From UBA10518 sp022837185 (GTDB lineage Bacteria > Desulfobacterota > Desulfobulbia > Desulfobulbales > Desulfobulbaceae), in assembly GCA_034007705.1 (NCBI GenBank), contig JAVEQK010000010.1, forward strand, positions 24,511-88,510: a stretch of 64,000 bases of DNA, read 5' to 3'. How positions within the stretch are numbered: position 1 is the stretch's first letter; each line of letters starts with the position of its first letter. Position numbers and translations under genes: made by a program. The notes under the pieces were generated by a model. It searched no databases and was not told the origin of the DNA. It saw only the letters and a list, made by a program, of their open reading frames with translations. This document shows, piece after piece, positions 26,051 to 34,397 of the stretch.

Positions 26051-26193
26051 GTCCGGAATCTCGTTGCCGGCGGGGCGATGCGCATATTTTCCACTCCTTG
26101 GTCTTTAAACTGAAAATATAAACCCTGCGGAGCGCTTTTTCAACCAGAAGGGTTCCCGTCTCAAGCAAGGAAGAAACGCGGCAGGCAGTGCGA

Positions 26194-27342
26194 TCATGTC
26201 TGGTCGTCCGCTGCGAAGATGGGGATTTTCTGGACCGCGATCAGGGATATCAGGCTCATGCCGGCCCCGGCGATGAAGGGTATCCGGTAGTCGATCATCC
26301 ACACCAGGCCGCCGAGCACAGGCATGACCACCGCGGCGATATGGTTGATGGTGAAGCCCACCGCCATGCTGGGGGCGATATCCTGCGGGTCTCCAATTTT
26401 CTGGAAATAGGTGCGGATGGCAATGGCGAAGTTGAACAGGATGTGATCAACGATGTACATGACCACGATGACGGCCTTGGACCCGGTGAAGGCGTACGCC
26501 AGGAAAACGAGGATCAGCCCGGCATACTCGATGGTCAGGACCCGCCGCTCGCCGAAGCGGACAATGGCCCTGCCGATGAGCGGGTTGAGGAAATAGTTGA
26601 TCAGGTTGTTGACGATGAAGAGGATGGTGATCTCGCGGACGGAAAAGTGAAAGACCTTGACCATAAGGAAGACGGAGAAGGCGATGAAAATCTGGCGCCG
26701 GGCCCCGGCCATGAAAGTGAGGAAATAGTAGAGGGCGTAGCGGCGGCGCAGAATCATTTTCCTGTGCTGCGGCACGATGTTCCTGTGGGTGGGGTCCTGC
26801 CGCAACGCCCATAATCCAGCCGCGGTCACCAGGACGCCCACGAACAGGTACATGTATTTATAGCCGAGCAGGGGATTGAGCAGGAGGATCAGCACCCCGG
26901 CACCAATATTCGCCGCCGCGGCAAGGCTGCGGAGCCGGCCGAATATGAGGGGGGAGACGGTTTTGTCGAAGTACTGCAGGGTCAGCGACTGGTTGGTGGT
27001 CTCATAGTAGTGGAAGCCGAAGCTCATGACCAGGGTCGTGAACAGCAGACCGTAAAATGTCGGCAGAAAGCCGGCCGCCGCGGTGCCGATGCCGAGAAGG
27101 AGGACGGACAGGGCGGACAATCGGTGCTCGCGGATGATCAGCATGAAGTAGACGGCCAACAGGGCGAGAAAGCCGGGAATTTCCCTGACTGACTGCAGGA
27201 TGCCGATATGGTGCCCCTCCAGGCCGACTACTTCCACGGCAAAGTTGTTGAACAGAATCATCCAGGCCTGGAGGCCGATAACCGAAGCCGCGGTCAGGAC
27301 AATAAGAAAACGCAGCATCGGTTTTTGTTCGTGACTGATCAT
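26194..27342 (-). CDS. Major facilitator superfamily transporter
   Basis: A 382-residue inner-membrane carrier with about 11-12 hydrophobic helices and an MFS-like two-half layout, split by the basic loop QHRKMILRRRYALYY. The first half has GILQSVREIPGFLALLAVYF, which fits helix 2 of drug or metabolite MFS carriers. No substrate-specific motif is recognisable. It stands alone on the minus strand, 143 bases upstream of the protease gene start. Confidence 0.82.
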   Translation of the reverse strand: MISHEQKPMLRFLIVLTAASVIGLQAWMILFNNFAVEVVGLEGHHIGILQSVREIPGFLALLAVYFMLIIREHRLSALSVLLLGIGTAAAGFLPTFYGLLFTTLVMSFGFHYYETTNQSLTLQYFDKTVSPLIFGRLRSLAAAANIGAGVLILLLNPLLGYKYMYLFVGVLVTAAGLWALRQDPTHRNIVPQHRKMILRRRYALYYFLTFMAGARRQIFIAFSVFLMVKVFHFSVREITILFIVNNLINYFLNPLIGRAIVRFGERRVLTIEYAGLILVFLAYAFTGSKAVIVVMYIVDHILFNFAIAIRTYFQKIGDPQDIAPSMAVGFTINHIAAVVMPVLGGLVWMIDYRIPFIAGAGMSLISLIAVQKIPIFAADDQT

Positions 27343-27452
27343 ATTGATCTTTCCGCGCCGGTCGATCCGGGTGCAAAGAAATTGATGAGGGTCCGTTGTG
27401 CCAGCCAGCCGCGGAGTATACCCGATTTGGGTGCCGGGTACCAGATGACATT

Positions 27453-27672
27453 ACCCGGCTGCGCCGGGAGTCGGCTTGGCAGCAGACTCCGCCCTCATCC
27501 GCCCCTTCGGGGCACCTTCTCCCCCAGGAGAAGGGTGTTTGTCCCCTTGCTTCACAGGGAGAGGGTGAGGGGATGTCCAAACCTTCAGCGAAGCTGCAAG
27601 CCCCTTCTGTCTTCTGTCATCTGGTTTCTGTCTTCTGCTATGCCGACCGCCGACTCCCGGCGCCAGCCGGGT
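27453..27672. repeat. 220-bp MITE-like element with 23/24-bp terminal inverted repeats
   Basis: Left end 27453-27475 and right end 27649-27672 are inverted copies differing by one inserted base (left begins ACCCGGCTGCGCCGGG). The interior contains a CTCATCCGCCCCTTCGGGGC-type repeat common between bacterial genes, and repeat A (27586-27637), whose inverted partner lies at 579-630. No open frame is meaningful. The structure is that of a small non-autonomous mobile element. Confidence 0.6.
27586..27637 (-). repeat. Dispersed intergenic repeat A, copy 2
   Basis: Reverse-complement match to 579-630 at 44 of 52 positions, nested inside the 220-bp inverted-repeat element. The pair supports a mobile or gene-conversion origin for this sequence. 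Confidence 0.65.
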
Positions 27673-27701
27673 CCCAGAGCCGGCCGGGCGCCCATATCCG
27701 G

Positions 27702-27729
27702 TTGACATTCCGGTTCGAAGGGTTATGGT
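27702..27729 (+). promoter_or_regulatory. Sigma-70 promoter upstream of slyD
   Basis: TTGACA (27702-27707) and TATGGT (27724-27729) are separated by 16 bases. The -35 box is perfect. It would give a leader of about 70 bases before slyD, containing the hairpin and T-run at 27746-27786. Confidence 0.6.
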
Positions 27730-27745
27730 ATGTGAAATGACTGAA

Positions 27746-27786
27746 CCCGGTGCGGCCGGTTCTTACGGTCCGCCGGGATTTTTTTT
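27746..27786 (+). terminator. Terminator-like hairpin in the slyD leader
   Basis: A GC-rich stem (CCCGG with CCGGG, continuing after a 2-base bulge with CGG and CCG) and a 7-base loop are followed by eight T (27779-27786). It lies between the promoter at 27702-27729 and the slyD start at 27805. It may attenuate slyD, or end a transcript reading in from upstream. Confidence 0.55.
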
Positions 27787-27804
27787 ACTTTCAAGAGGTA
27801 CAGT

Positions 27805-28341
27805 ATGCAGATCAGTGAAAAATCGTATGTTGCCATTGACTACCGCCTCTCCCTCGCCTCGGGCAAGGAGATCGACAGATCCCCGGAGGGACAGACGTTC
27901 GGATTCATAACGGGCGCCGGCCAGGTGATTCCCGGCCTTGAAAAGGGCCTGTTGGGCAGGGCCGCCGGGGACGTGGCAAAGATCGTCGTCGACCCCCAGG
28001 ACGCCTACGGCGAAGTCGATGAGAATCTGTTCCAGGACATTCCCAGGACCCAGTTCCCGGATGACTGCGAGATCGAGCCCGGGATGCGGTTTCATGCCGA
28101 GGGACCCCACGGCCCGGTCATGTTGACCGTCAAGGACGTAAGCAATCCCGAATCGGTGACGGTTGACCTGAACCATCCCCTGGCAGGACTTCAGCTCCAT
28201 TTTGACGTCAAGGTCGTCGAAGTGCGCGAACCCAGCGCCGAGGAACTGGCGGCCGTCGAAAATCAAGCTGCCGGCTGCGGCTGCGGCTGCGGCACGCAAG
28301 ACCAGTCGGATTGCAGTTCCGGCGGCTGCAACTGCGGCTAA
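27805..28341 (+). CDS. slyD: FKBP-type peptidyl-prolyl isomerase and metallochaperone SlyD
   Basis: A 178-residue cytoplasmic prolyl isomerase. It shows the split FKBP domain (about 1-70 and 125-150) with an inserted IF chaperone domain (about 72-125; DPQDAYGEVDENLFQDIPR is the junction). A C-terminal metal-binding tail is rich in cysteine (CGCGCG, CSSGGCNCG). In E. coli SlyD donates nickel to hydrogenase maturation and folds Tat substrates, and the tail makes that role likely here. AGAGG precedes ATG 27805. A strong terminator follows at 28367. Confidence 0.95.
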   Translation: MQISEKSYVAIDYRLSLASGKEIDRSPEGQTFGFITGAGQVIPGLEKGLLGRAAGDVAKIVVDPQDAYGEVDENLFQDIPRTQFPDDCEIEPGMRFHAEGPHGPVMLTVKDVSNPESVTVDLNHPLAGLQLHFDVKVVEVREPSAEELAAVENQAAGCGCGCGTQDQSDCSSGGCNCG

Positions 28342-28366
28342 AGAATTCCCGCCATTTCATGTACCA

Positions 28367-28393
28367 CGGGGCCCTTTTCGGGCCCCGTTTTTT
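28367..28393 (+). terminator. Intrinsic terminator after slyD
   Basis: Stem CGGGGCCC with GGGCCCCG, loop TTTTC, then six T. This is a textbook rho-independent terminator 26 bases after the slyD stop. Confidence 0.92.
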
Positions 28394-28511
28394 ATATCAC
28401 GGCCGATCCCTCTCCTTCCGGCCGCGCCAATCAGGCTGCTCCCGGATCTTAGCCGTTAGTCCGGCAAGGAACACTTCCGGCTGATTACATCAGGTTCCGA
28501 TCAGGAGAATT

Positions 28512-29180
28512 TTATTTTTCCTGTTTCCCTTGAGCTCCGCGCAGAAGGTCGAGAAGGCTGCGGAGACAGTCTTGAATCCGCTCGGTTTCGTCAGGCGGTA
28601 TCAGAAATCCCTGAATCTGTTCGGCAATGCGCAGGCCTGCTATGGGTTCCGCATTGGCCTGTCCTGATTGTTGTATTGACCGCAGGACCGCGTACATGTT
28701 GCCCCAGGGCCGGCCCCGGTCCAGGTGTTCGATGCACTGCAGGAACACCGTGTTCAGGGTGAGGAAGAAGGGTTCGACTTCCGCGGTTCCGGAACTGTCG
28801 CACCGCACCCGGGAGCCGAAGCTCCTGCACATGAACGGCCGGACCGGATAAACGGCGCAGCAGTTGTCCTGAAGGAAGATGCAGGGCGCAAAGTCCCACG
28901 CCGGCTGGGGCTCGTCCGCATATTCTCCCAGCAGGCAGGCGGCGGCGAACTGATTGATTGTGGTCGGCGGGGCAGAGGTTTGGCCGGGCATGGCGTCCAG
29001 CAGCGGCAGAAGATCAGGCTGTCCAGCGAGGTAGTCGTTGAGCAGTTCGCCCTCCAGGGTGGTCATGGTGACGCTCTGGGTGCAGCATGTCGCGCATCCT
29101 TTCCGGCAGGCGAAAGCAAATTCCGTGGCGCACCGGTCATACAGCGCGTACATCCGCAGGAGGCATTCGGACGGGGTCAT
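28512..29180 (-). CDS. YkgJ-family cysteine-cluster protein
   Basis: A 222-residue protein with the CxxC..C pattern of the YkgJ (CxxCxxCC-like) family, thought to hold a zinc or iron-sulfur ligand. CRKGCATCCTQS near residue 25-35, CIFLQDNCCAVYPVRPFMCR in the middle and FLQCIEHLD supply the cysteines. The function is not established, although some relatives help maturation of flagella or redox enzymes. The start at ATG 29180 has AAAGGAGGG upstream; a longer frame overlaps the upstream gene. The upstream stop (29231) is 50 bases away, so the two genes may be co-transcribed. Confidence 0.85.
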   Translation of the reverse strand: MTPSECLLRMYALYDRCATEFAFACRKGCATCCTQSVTMTTLEGELLNDYLAGQPDLLPLLDAMPGQTSAPPTTINQFAAACLLGEYADEPQPAWDFAPCIFLQDNCCAVYPVRPFMCRSFGSRVRCDSSGTAEVEPFFLTLNTVFLQCIEHLDRGRPWGNMYAVLRSIQQSGQANAEPIAGLRIAEQIQGFLIPPDETERIQDCLRSLLDLLRGAQGKQEK

Positions 29181-29230
29181 CGGCCCTCCTTTCTCCCGTT
29201 GATTTGTCCCGAGCTCTTCTCCCTTCAACA

Positions 29231-29623
29231 TTACTTGGCCAGCTTGAGGGTCAGGGCGGTTGTCAAGCCCCATATCCAGTTGAGGGTGATGACCAGGAGG
29301 GGGGTCAGCATGCCCAGCTCCAGGCCGGCCATTCCCTTATGGGCGTGGTAGGGATAAATGACAAAGAGCTGCACCAGGGAGGGCAGTAGGCTGAGCAGGC
29401 TTCCCTTGAGCAGGAGTTTTGCGTCGAGCATCGGCAGGACAAAGGTCAGGCCCCAGATGCCGCCCCAGACGATCCTCGGGTACAGCCATGCCGGGGTCAG
29501 TGCGGGGGCAATGTCGATGCCCAGGGTGCGGGTTATGTCGAAATCGCCGAGCAGCCAGAGGGCGATACTGTTGACCAGGCCGCCGAGGCAGCCGGCGGCA
29601 TAGAAGAGCAGGAGTTTTTTCAT
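29231..29623 (-). CDS. Small membrane protein of unknown function
   Basis: A 130-residue inner-membrane protein with four hydrophobic segments (about 4-24, 45-65, 72-92 and 103-125) and few charged residues. It resembles no family I can name with certainty; the layout is like small permease subunits. The start at ATG 29623 follows AGGTGA. It is likely transcribed with the YkgJ-family gene. Confidence 0.72.
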   Translation of the reverse strand: MKKLLLFYAAGCLGGLVNSIALWLLGDFDITRTLGIDIAPALTPAWLYPRIVWGGIWGLTFVLPMLDAKLLLKGSLLSLLPSLVQLFVIYPYHAHKGMAGLELGMLTPLLVITLNWIWGLTTALTLKLAK

Positions 29624-29839
29624 GGCTGATCACCTGTCATGGGCGATGCTAAGGGGAGATATGTACAGACGCCACATCTGGCCGAGCCGTCACGGCCGAT
29701 CTTGTGGAACCGCAGCGCATGTCCGCGGAGCTGCGCCGGACGGCAACGCGGGCCGAAGGGATCCTGACGGCCATCCCGGCGGAGGAAAAGAGGAGCAGGG
29801 GGCAAAGCAGAGCATGGCGCCGGCACGGGAACCGTTCGG
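29624..29839. other. 216-bp gap without gene
   Basis: No gene or structure is convincing in this stretch, which separates the small lipoprotein gene from the small membrane protein gene, both on the minus strand. Confidence 0.4.
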
Positions 29840-30061
29840 TTATTCCTTATTGAGCCGGTCCATTTCCCGGACCCGCTGTTCTTCCTGGTCGGCGGCGGCC
29901 TGGGCCTTGTCAATGGGGGTCTTGATCATGCGCACGCCCTCCTGGCCGATTTCCTCGGTCATGGTCTGGATTTTCCCTTTTTCTTCTTCGCTGCCGCCGT
30001 TGGAACATGACCACATCAGGGCGGCGATGAGGATGGTCAGGGCCGATTTGATAAGCCGCAT
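29840..30061 (-). CDS. Small lipoprotein
   Basis: A 73-residue lipoprotein. The signal peptide ends in ALMWSC, which is a near-lipobox, followed by a charged helical tail (EEIGQEGVRMIKTPIDKAQA, then ADQEEQRVREMDRLNKE). The start at ATG 30061 has GGGAG upstream; the frame to 30118 is not supported. Lipid modification would need Lgt, encoded by the next upstream gene 112 bases away. Function is unknown. Confidence 0.65.
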   Translation of the reverse strand: MRLIKSALTILIAALMWSCSNGGSEEEKGKIQTMTEEIGQEGVRMIKTPIDKAQAAADQEEQRVREMDRLNKE

Positions 30062-30173
30062 TCTGTTCTCCCGGAAATTTCTTATCTGTTTGCCCCGGCC
30101 GGCATGAGTTCCGGACAAGGTCGGGACATTCCCGTCCCGTATTGTACGGGCTGCGGCGGGTACTGTAAAGAGG

Positions 30174-30974
30174 TTATGATTTTCCCAGCCGCAGGCGCCA
30201 GAGCACGAGGCCGGCGGCGATCATGATGATGCTCAGCAGCTGGCCCATGGTTATTCCCTGAACAACGAAACCCAGGTAGGGATCGGGTTCGCGGAAGAAT
30301 TCGGCAACGATGCGCACCACGCCGTACAGGATCAGGAACAGGGCCAGCATGGAGCCATGGGGCCAGAAGCGGGACGGCTCGTCCCGCCAGGGTATGTGCT
30401 TCAAGCTCCACAGGATGCAGAACAGCAGGGCTCCTTCCAGCAGGGCTTCGTACAGCTGCGACGGATGGCGCGGCAGCGGGCCGCCGTCGGGAAAAACCAT
30501 TGCCCACGGAACATCGCTCGTCCGGCCGAACAGCTCGCCGTTGATGAAATTGCCGATGCGGCCGAGCCCGAGCCCAATGGGCACGGTCACCACGTAGAGG
30601 TCGGCGGCCTTCCAGAAGCTGAGGCGATGGTAGCGGCAGTACAGCAGGCCGGCGACGATGACGCCCAGGCACCCCCCGTGAAAGGACATGCCGCCCTGCC
30701 AGGTGGCGAAAATCTCCAGGGGGTGGCGCAGGTAGTAGGCCGGCTGATAGAACAGGACGTAGCCGAGCCGGCCGCCGGCGATGACGCCGATGATCAGGTA
30801 GAGGTTGAGGTTGTCGAACCGTTCGGCCATCTCCCGCCAGCGAAAGCGGGCGAGCTGGCGGCGGACCAGAAAGTAGGTGGCGGCGAAGCCTAAGACGTAC
30901 ATGAGGCCGTACCAGCGGACCTTGAAGGGGCCGAAGGCGATGAGGACCGGATCGATATCGGGATAGGGGAGCAT
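30174..30974 (-). CDS. lgt: Prolipoprotein diacylglyceryl transferase
   Basis: A 266-residue inner-membrane enzyme that transfers diacylglycerol to the cysteine of lipoprotein precursors. About seven hydrophobic helices are seen. The signature GRIGNFINGELFGR is the core Lgt motif, and GGMSFHGGCLGVIVAG carries the essential His-Gly region. It follows mnmG by 8 bases on the same strand, so it is the last conserved gene of this run. Confidence 0.96.
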   Translation of the reverse strand: MLPYPDIDPVLIAFGPFKVRWYGLMYVLGFAATYFLVRRQLARFRWREMAERFDNLNLYLIIGVIAGGRLGYVLFYQPAYYLRHPLEIFATWQGGMSFHGGCLGVIVAGLLYCRYHRLSFWKAADLYVVTVPIGLGLGRIGNFINGELFGRTSDVPWAMVFPDGGPLPRHPSQLYEALLEGALLFCILWSLKHIPWRDEPSRFWPHGSMLALFLILYGVVRIVAEFFREPDPYLGFVVQGITMGQLLSIIMIAAGLVLWRLRLGKS

Positions 30975-30982
30975 GGCTGGGT

Positions 30983-32866
30983 TCAGATAAGTCCTTGTTT
31001 TTTCAGGTGCACCTGCAGAACCGAAATGGCCGCCGGCGTTATGCCGGAAATCCGGGAGGCCTGGCCCAGGGACAGGGGCTGGACCGCTTTCAGTTTTTCC
31101 ACCACTTCATTGGAGAGGCCGGGCAGGCCGTCATAGCGCATGCCGGAGGGGAGCAGAGTGCGCTCCAACTTCCGGAAACGGCCGACCTGCTCCTCCTGCC
31201 GCCGGATATAGCCATCATACTTCACCTGCAGTTCAATTTCATCCCTGAAGGGGAACCTGTCGAAATCCATGGCCATTGCCACTTCAGCCTGCCGCATCAC
31301 TTCAACCAGGGCCGGGAAGGTGATCTCCGGCCGCCGCAGCAGGTCGGCCGGCGCGAGGGGCTGCTTGAGCACGACGCTTCCGATTCGGGCGAGGGCGTCG
31401 TTCACCGGGCCCGAGGGGCGTATCCGGGCGGTGTGCAGCAGGGTGATCGCCTGTTCCATCAGGTCTTTCTTGTCCAGGAACGCCTCCCAGGTCGGCCGAT
31501 TGACCAGGCCGATCCGGTAGCCTGTCTCGCGCAGGCGCAGGTCGGCGTTGTCCTCCCGCAGGAGGAGGCGGTACTCGGCCCGGGAGGTGAACAGGCGGTA
31601 GGGTTCCCTGGTGCCCTTGGTGACCAGGTCGTCAATGAGGACGCCGATGTAGGCCTGCGAGCGGTCAAGGATGACGGGGGCCTCTTCCCGGACGTATCGG
31701 ACCGCATTGATCCCGGCCATGAGCCCCTGGGCCGCTGCTTCCTCGTAGCCCGAGGTGCCGTTGATCTGGCCGGCGTGAAAGAGCCCCTCCACCCTCTTGG
31801 TTTCCAGCGACGGTTTCAGCTCCAGCGGATCGACGTAATCATACTCGATGGCGTATCCGGGCCGGATGATGCGGGCTTTTTCCAGGCCGGCTATGGAGCG
31901 GACCATGTTGATCTGCGTCTGCAGAGGCAGGCTGGTGGGGATGCCGTTGGGGTATATCTCCACCGTGTCCAGGCCCTCCGGCTCCAGGAATATCTGATGG
32001 CGGAGCTTGTCCGGAAAGCGCATGACCTTGTCCTCGATGGAGGGGCAGTACCGGGCGCCGATGCCCTCGATGATCCCGGCGTACATCGGCGACTGGTCGA
32101 TGGAGCCGCGGATGATCCGGTGGGTCTCTTCGTTGGTGTAGGTGATGTGGCACGGACGCTGTTCCAGGGGCGGCGGCCCGGTGCTGGAAAAGGAGAACAG
32201 GCCGGGCGGGTCGTCGCCGTACTGCGGCTCCAGGCCGCTGAAATCGATGGATTTGGCGTCGAGGCGCGGGACCGTGCCGGTCTTCATCCTGCCCACCCGG
32301 AAGCCCGCACCCTTGAACCACCGGGCCAGGCTGGTGGACGGAGCGTCACCCATGCGGCCGGCCGGAAAGTTTTTCAGGCCGATATGGATCAGGCCGTTGA
32401 GAAAGGTGCCGGTCGCGACCACCACGGCCCGCACCGGTATCACCTCGTCCAGGGAGGTGCGGACACCCCGGACCCGCCCCTCATCGAGGAGGATCTCGTC
32501 AACGACCGCCTGGCGGATCTCCAGGTTCGGCTGGTTTTCCAGCACCTGCTTCATCCGCAGCCGGTAGAGCAGGCGGTCGGCCTGGGCCCGCGACGAACGG
32601 ACCGCCGGCCCCTTGCTGGTGTTGAGCCTCCGGAACTGGATGCCGGTGGCGTCGATGTTCCTGGCCATCTCGCCGCCCAGGGCGTCGATCTCCTTGACCA
32701 GGTGTCCCTTGGCCAGGCCGCCGATGGCCGGGTTGCAGGACATGGCGCCGATGGTGTCCGCGTTCATGATGCAGACCAGGGTGCGGAGCCCCAACCTGGC
32801 GGCTGCCAGGGCGGCTTCGCAGCCGGCGTGGCCGGCGCCGATCACGGCGATGTCAAAATCATTCAT
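30983..32866 (-). CDS. mnmG: tRNA uridine-34 modification enzyme MnmG
   Basis: A 627-residue FAD protein that, with MnmE, makes the 5-carboxymethylaminomethyl group at U34 of tRNA. The N-terminal FAD loop is VIGAGHAGCEAALAAARLG. MnmG blocks include NPAIGGLAKGHLVKEIDALGG, GTFLNGLIHIG and PGYAIEYDYVDP, and the C-terminal helical region ends QASRISGITPAAISVLQVHL. Length is normal. Its start overlaps the trkH stop by 8 bases. The partner mnmE lies on the other strand about 8 kb away. Confidence 0.97.
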   Translation of the reverse strand: MNDFDIAVIGAGHAGCEAALAAARLGLRTLVCIMNADTIGAMSCNPAIGGLAKGHLVKEIDALGGEMARNIDATGIQFRRLNTSKGPAVRSSRAQADRLLYRLRMKQVLENQPNLEIRQAVVDEILLDEGRVRGVRTSLDEVIPVRAVVVATGTFLNGLIHIGLKNFPAGRMGDAPSTSLARWFKGAGFRVGRMKTGTVPRLDAKSIDFSGLEPQYGDDPPGLFSFSSTGPPPLEQRPCHITYTNEETHRIIRGSIDQSPMYAGIIEGIGARYCPSIEDKVMRFPDKLRHQIFLEPEGLDTVEIYPNGIPTSLPLQTQINMVRSIAGLEKARIIRPGYAIEYDYVDPLELKPSLETKRVEGLFHAGQINGTSGYEEAAAQGLMAGINAVRYVREEAPVILDRSQAYIGVLIDDLVTKGTREPYRLFTSRAEYRLLLREDNADLRLRETGYRIGLVNRPTWEAFLDKKDLMEQAITLLHTARIRPSGPVNDALARIGSVVLKQPLAPADLLRRPEITFPALVEVMRQAEVAMAMDFDRFPFRDEIELQVKYDGYIRRQEEQVGRFRKLERTLLPSGMRYDGLPGLSNEVVEKLKAVQPLSLGQASRISGITPAAISVLQVHLKKQGLI

Positions 32867-34361
32867 GGTTGGTCGGAATCCTTGTTTTTGTCCAGCGCAG
32901 TTTCGGCCGGCGGGTCATGCTCCAGTATCCGGGGGTGAGGAGGATGGCAACGGTATAGAGTTCCAGCCTGCCGGCCAGCATGCAGAAGATCAATACCAGT
33001 TTGGCCGGGTCGGGAAGGTGGCCGAAGTGCTGGGTCGGGCCGACCAGAGCCAGGCCCGGACCGATGTTGTTCAGGGTGGCGATCACCGCGCTTGGCCCGG
33101 TGATGATATCGGCGCCCATGGCGGTGATGATCAGGCTGGCGATCACGAACACCGCCAGATAGATGGCGAAAAAGCTCAGGATGGCGATCATCACCTCCTG
33201 CGGCACTTTTGTCCTGCCGAGCTTGATGGTTTCGACCTGGCGCGGATGCACGAGTTTATGCAGCTGGGAGCGGGCGTACTTGAAGAACAGCAGAAAGCGA
33301 ACCACCTTGATGCCGCCGCCGGTCGAACCGGCGCAGCCGCCGACGAACATCAGCGAGACCAGCAGCACCCGGGAGAAGGACGGCCAGGCGTCAAAGTCAG
33401 CGGTGCCGTATCCCGTGGTGGTCATCAGGGAAACGACCTGGAACGCGGCCTCGAGCAGGCCGCGGCCGGGATGGTCGGACGAATCGGCCGCCGTGTTGGC
33501 GACGAAAACCAGGAGGACCGCAAGGAGGATGAGGGAAAGGTAAAAGCGGAATTCCTCGTTCCGCCAATAGGATAAAGGGTTCTGCTGCCGCAGAACGAGG
33601 AAGTGCAGGGAAAAGCTCACCCCGGCCAGAAACATGAACAGAATGAACACCGACTGGATATAGGGCGACGGGTAGTGGGCAATGGAGGCATTGAAGTTGG
33701 AGAAGCCGCCGGTGGCGAGGGTGGTGAAGGAATGGGTCAGGGCGTTGAAAAAGTCGATCCCGCCCAGCATCAGCAGCACCGTCTGGACAGCGGTCATGAC
33801 CAGGTAGACGCTCCACAGGATCCGGGCGGTATCCTGGACCCGCGGGGCAAGCCTGTCCTTGGTCGGCCCGGGCACCTCGGCCTGGAACAACTGCATGCCG
33901 CCGATACCGAGCAGGGGAAGCACGGCCAGGGTCAGGACGATGATGCCCATGCCCCCCAACCACTGGGTCATGGCCCGCCAGAAGAGCAGGCTCCTGGGCA
34001 GTGCCTCGATATCCGCCAGGATTGTCGATCCGGTGGTGGTGAAGCCGGACACGGATTCAAAAAAGGCATCGACAAAGCCGGGAATGTGCCCGGAAAGATA
34101 ATAGGGCAGGGCTCCCAGCAGCCCCAGGCTCAGCCAGCTGAAGGTGACGATGGCAAACCCGTCCTTGTAGCCGAGTTCCTCCTCCGGGAGGAAAAGGGCG
34201 GCCAACAGGCCGCCGGTGATCAGGCCGATCCCGGAGCAGAGGGCAAAAGTGGTGACCATGCCGTCGTGAAAGTAGAGGCTGAACGGCAGTGGCGTCAGCA
34301 GCATCATGGACAGGATGAGCAGCAGCTTGCCGAGAAGATTGAGGACGCCACCGATTCGCAT
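32859..34361 (-). CDS. trkH: Trk-type potassium uptake channel TrkH
   Basis: A 500-residue membrane subunit of the Trk potassium uptake system. Its fourfold pore repeats show filter-like segments TTTGSTILAD, TLATGGFSN, MTTTGYGTAD and NNIGPGLALVG, and GCAGSTGGGIKVVRFLLFFK marks the third repeat. TrkA, which gates it, is encoded 36 bases upstream. The TrkH stop overlaps the mnmG start. Confidence 0.96.
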   Translation of the reverse strand: MRIGGVLNLLGKLLLILSMMLLTPLPFSLYFHDGMVTTFALCSGIGLITGGLLAALFLPEEELGYKDGFAIVTFSWLSLGLLGALPYYLSGHIPGFVDAFFESVSGFTTTGSTILADIEALPRSLLFWRAMTQWLGGMGIIVLTLAVLPLLGIGGMQLFQAEVPGPTKDRLAPRVQDTARILWSVYLVMTAVQTVLLMLGGIDFFNALTHSFTTLATGGFSNFNASIAHYPSPYIQSVFILFMFLAGVSFSLHFLVLRQQNPLSYWRNEEFRFYLSLILLAVLLVFVANTAADSSDHPGRGLLEAAFQVVSLMTTTGYGTADFDAWPSFSRVLLVSLMFVGGCAGSTGGGIKVVRFLLFFKYARSQLHKLVHPRQVETIKLGRTKVPQEVMIAILSFFAIYLAVFVIASLIITAMGADIITGPSAVIATLNNIGPGLALVGPTQHFGHLPDPAKLVLIFCMLAGRLELYTVAILLTPGYWSMTRRPKLRWTKTRIPTNHE

Positions 34362-34397
34362 GCGCGGTTCCGTTGGAGTTGGGCGGTATCCAGGGTA

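Noticed and set aside
30995..32938. Plus-strand open frame of 647 codons opposite mnmG
   Set aside because: Shadow of mnmG with no family features.
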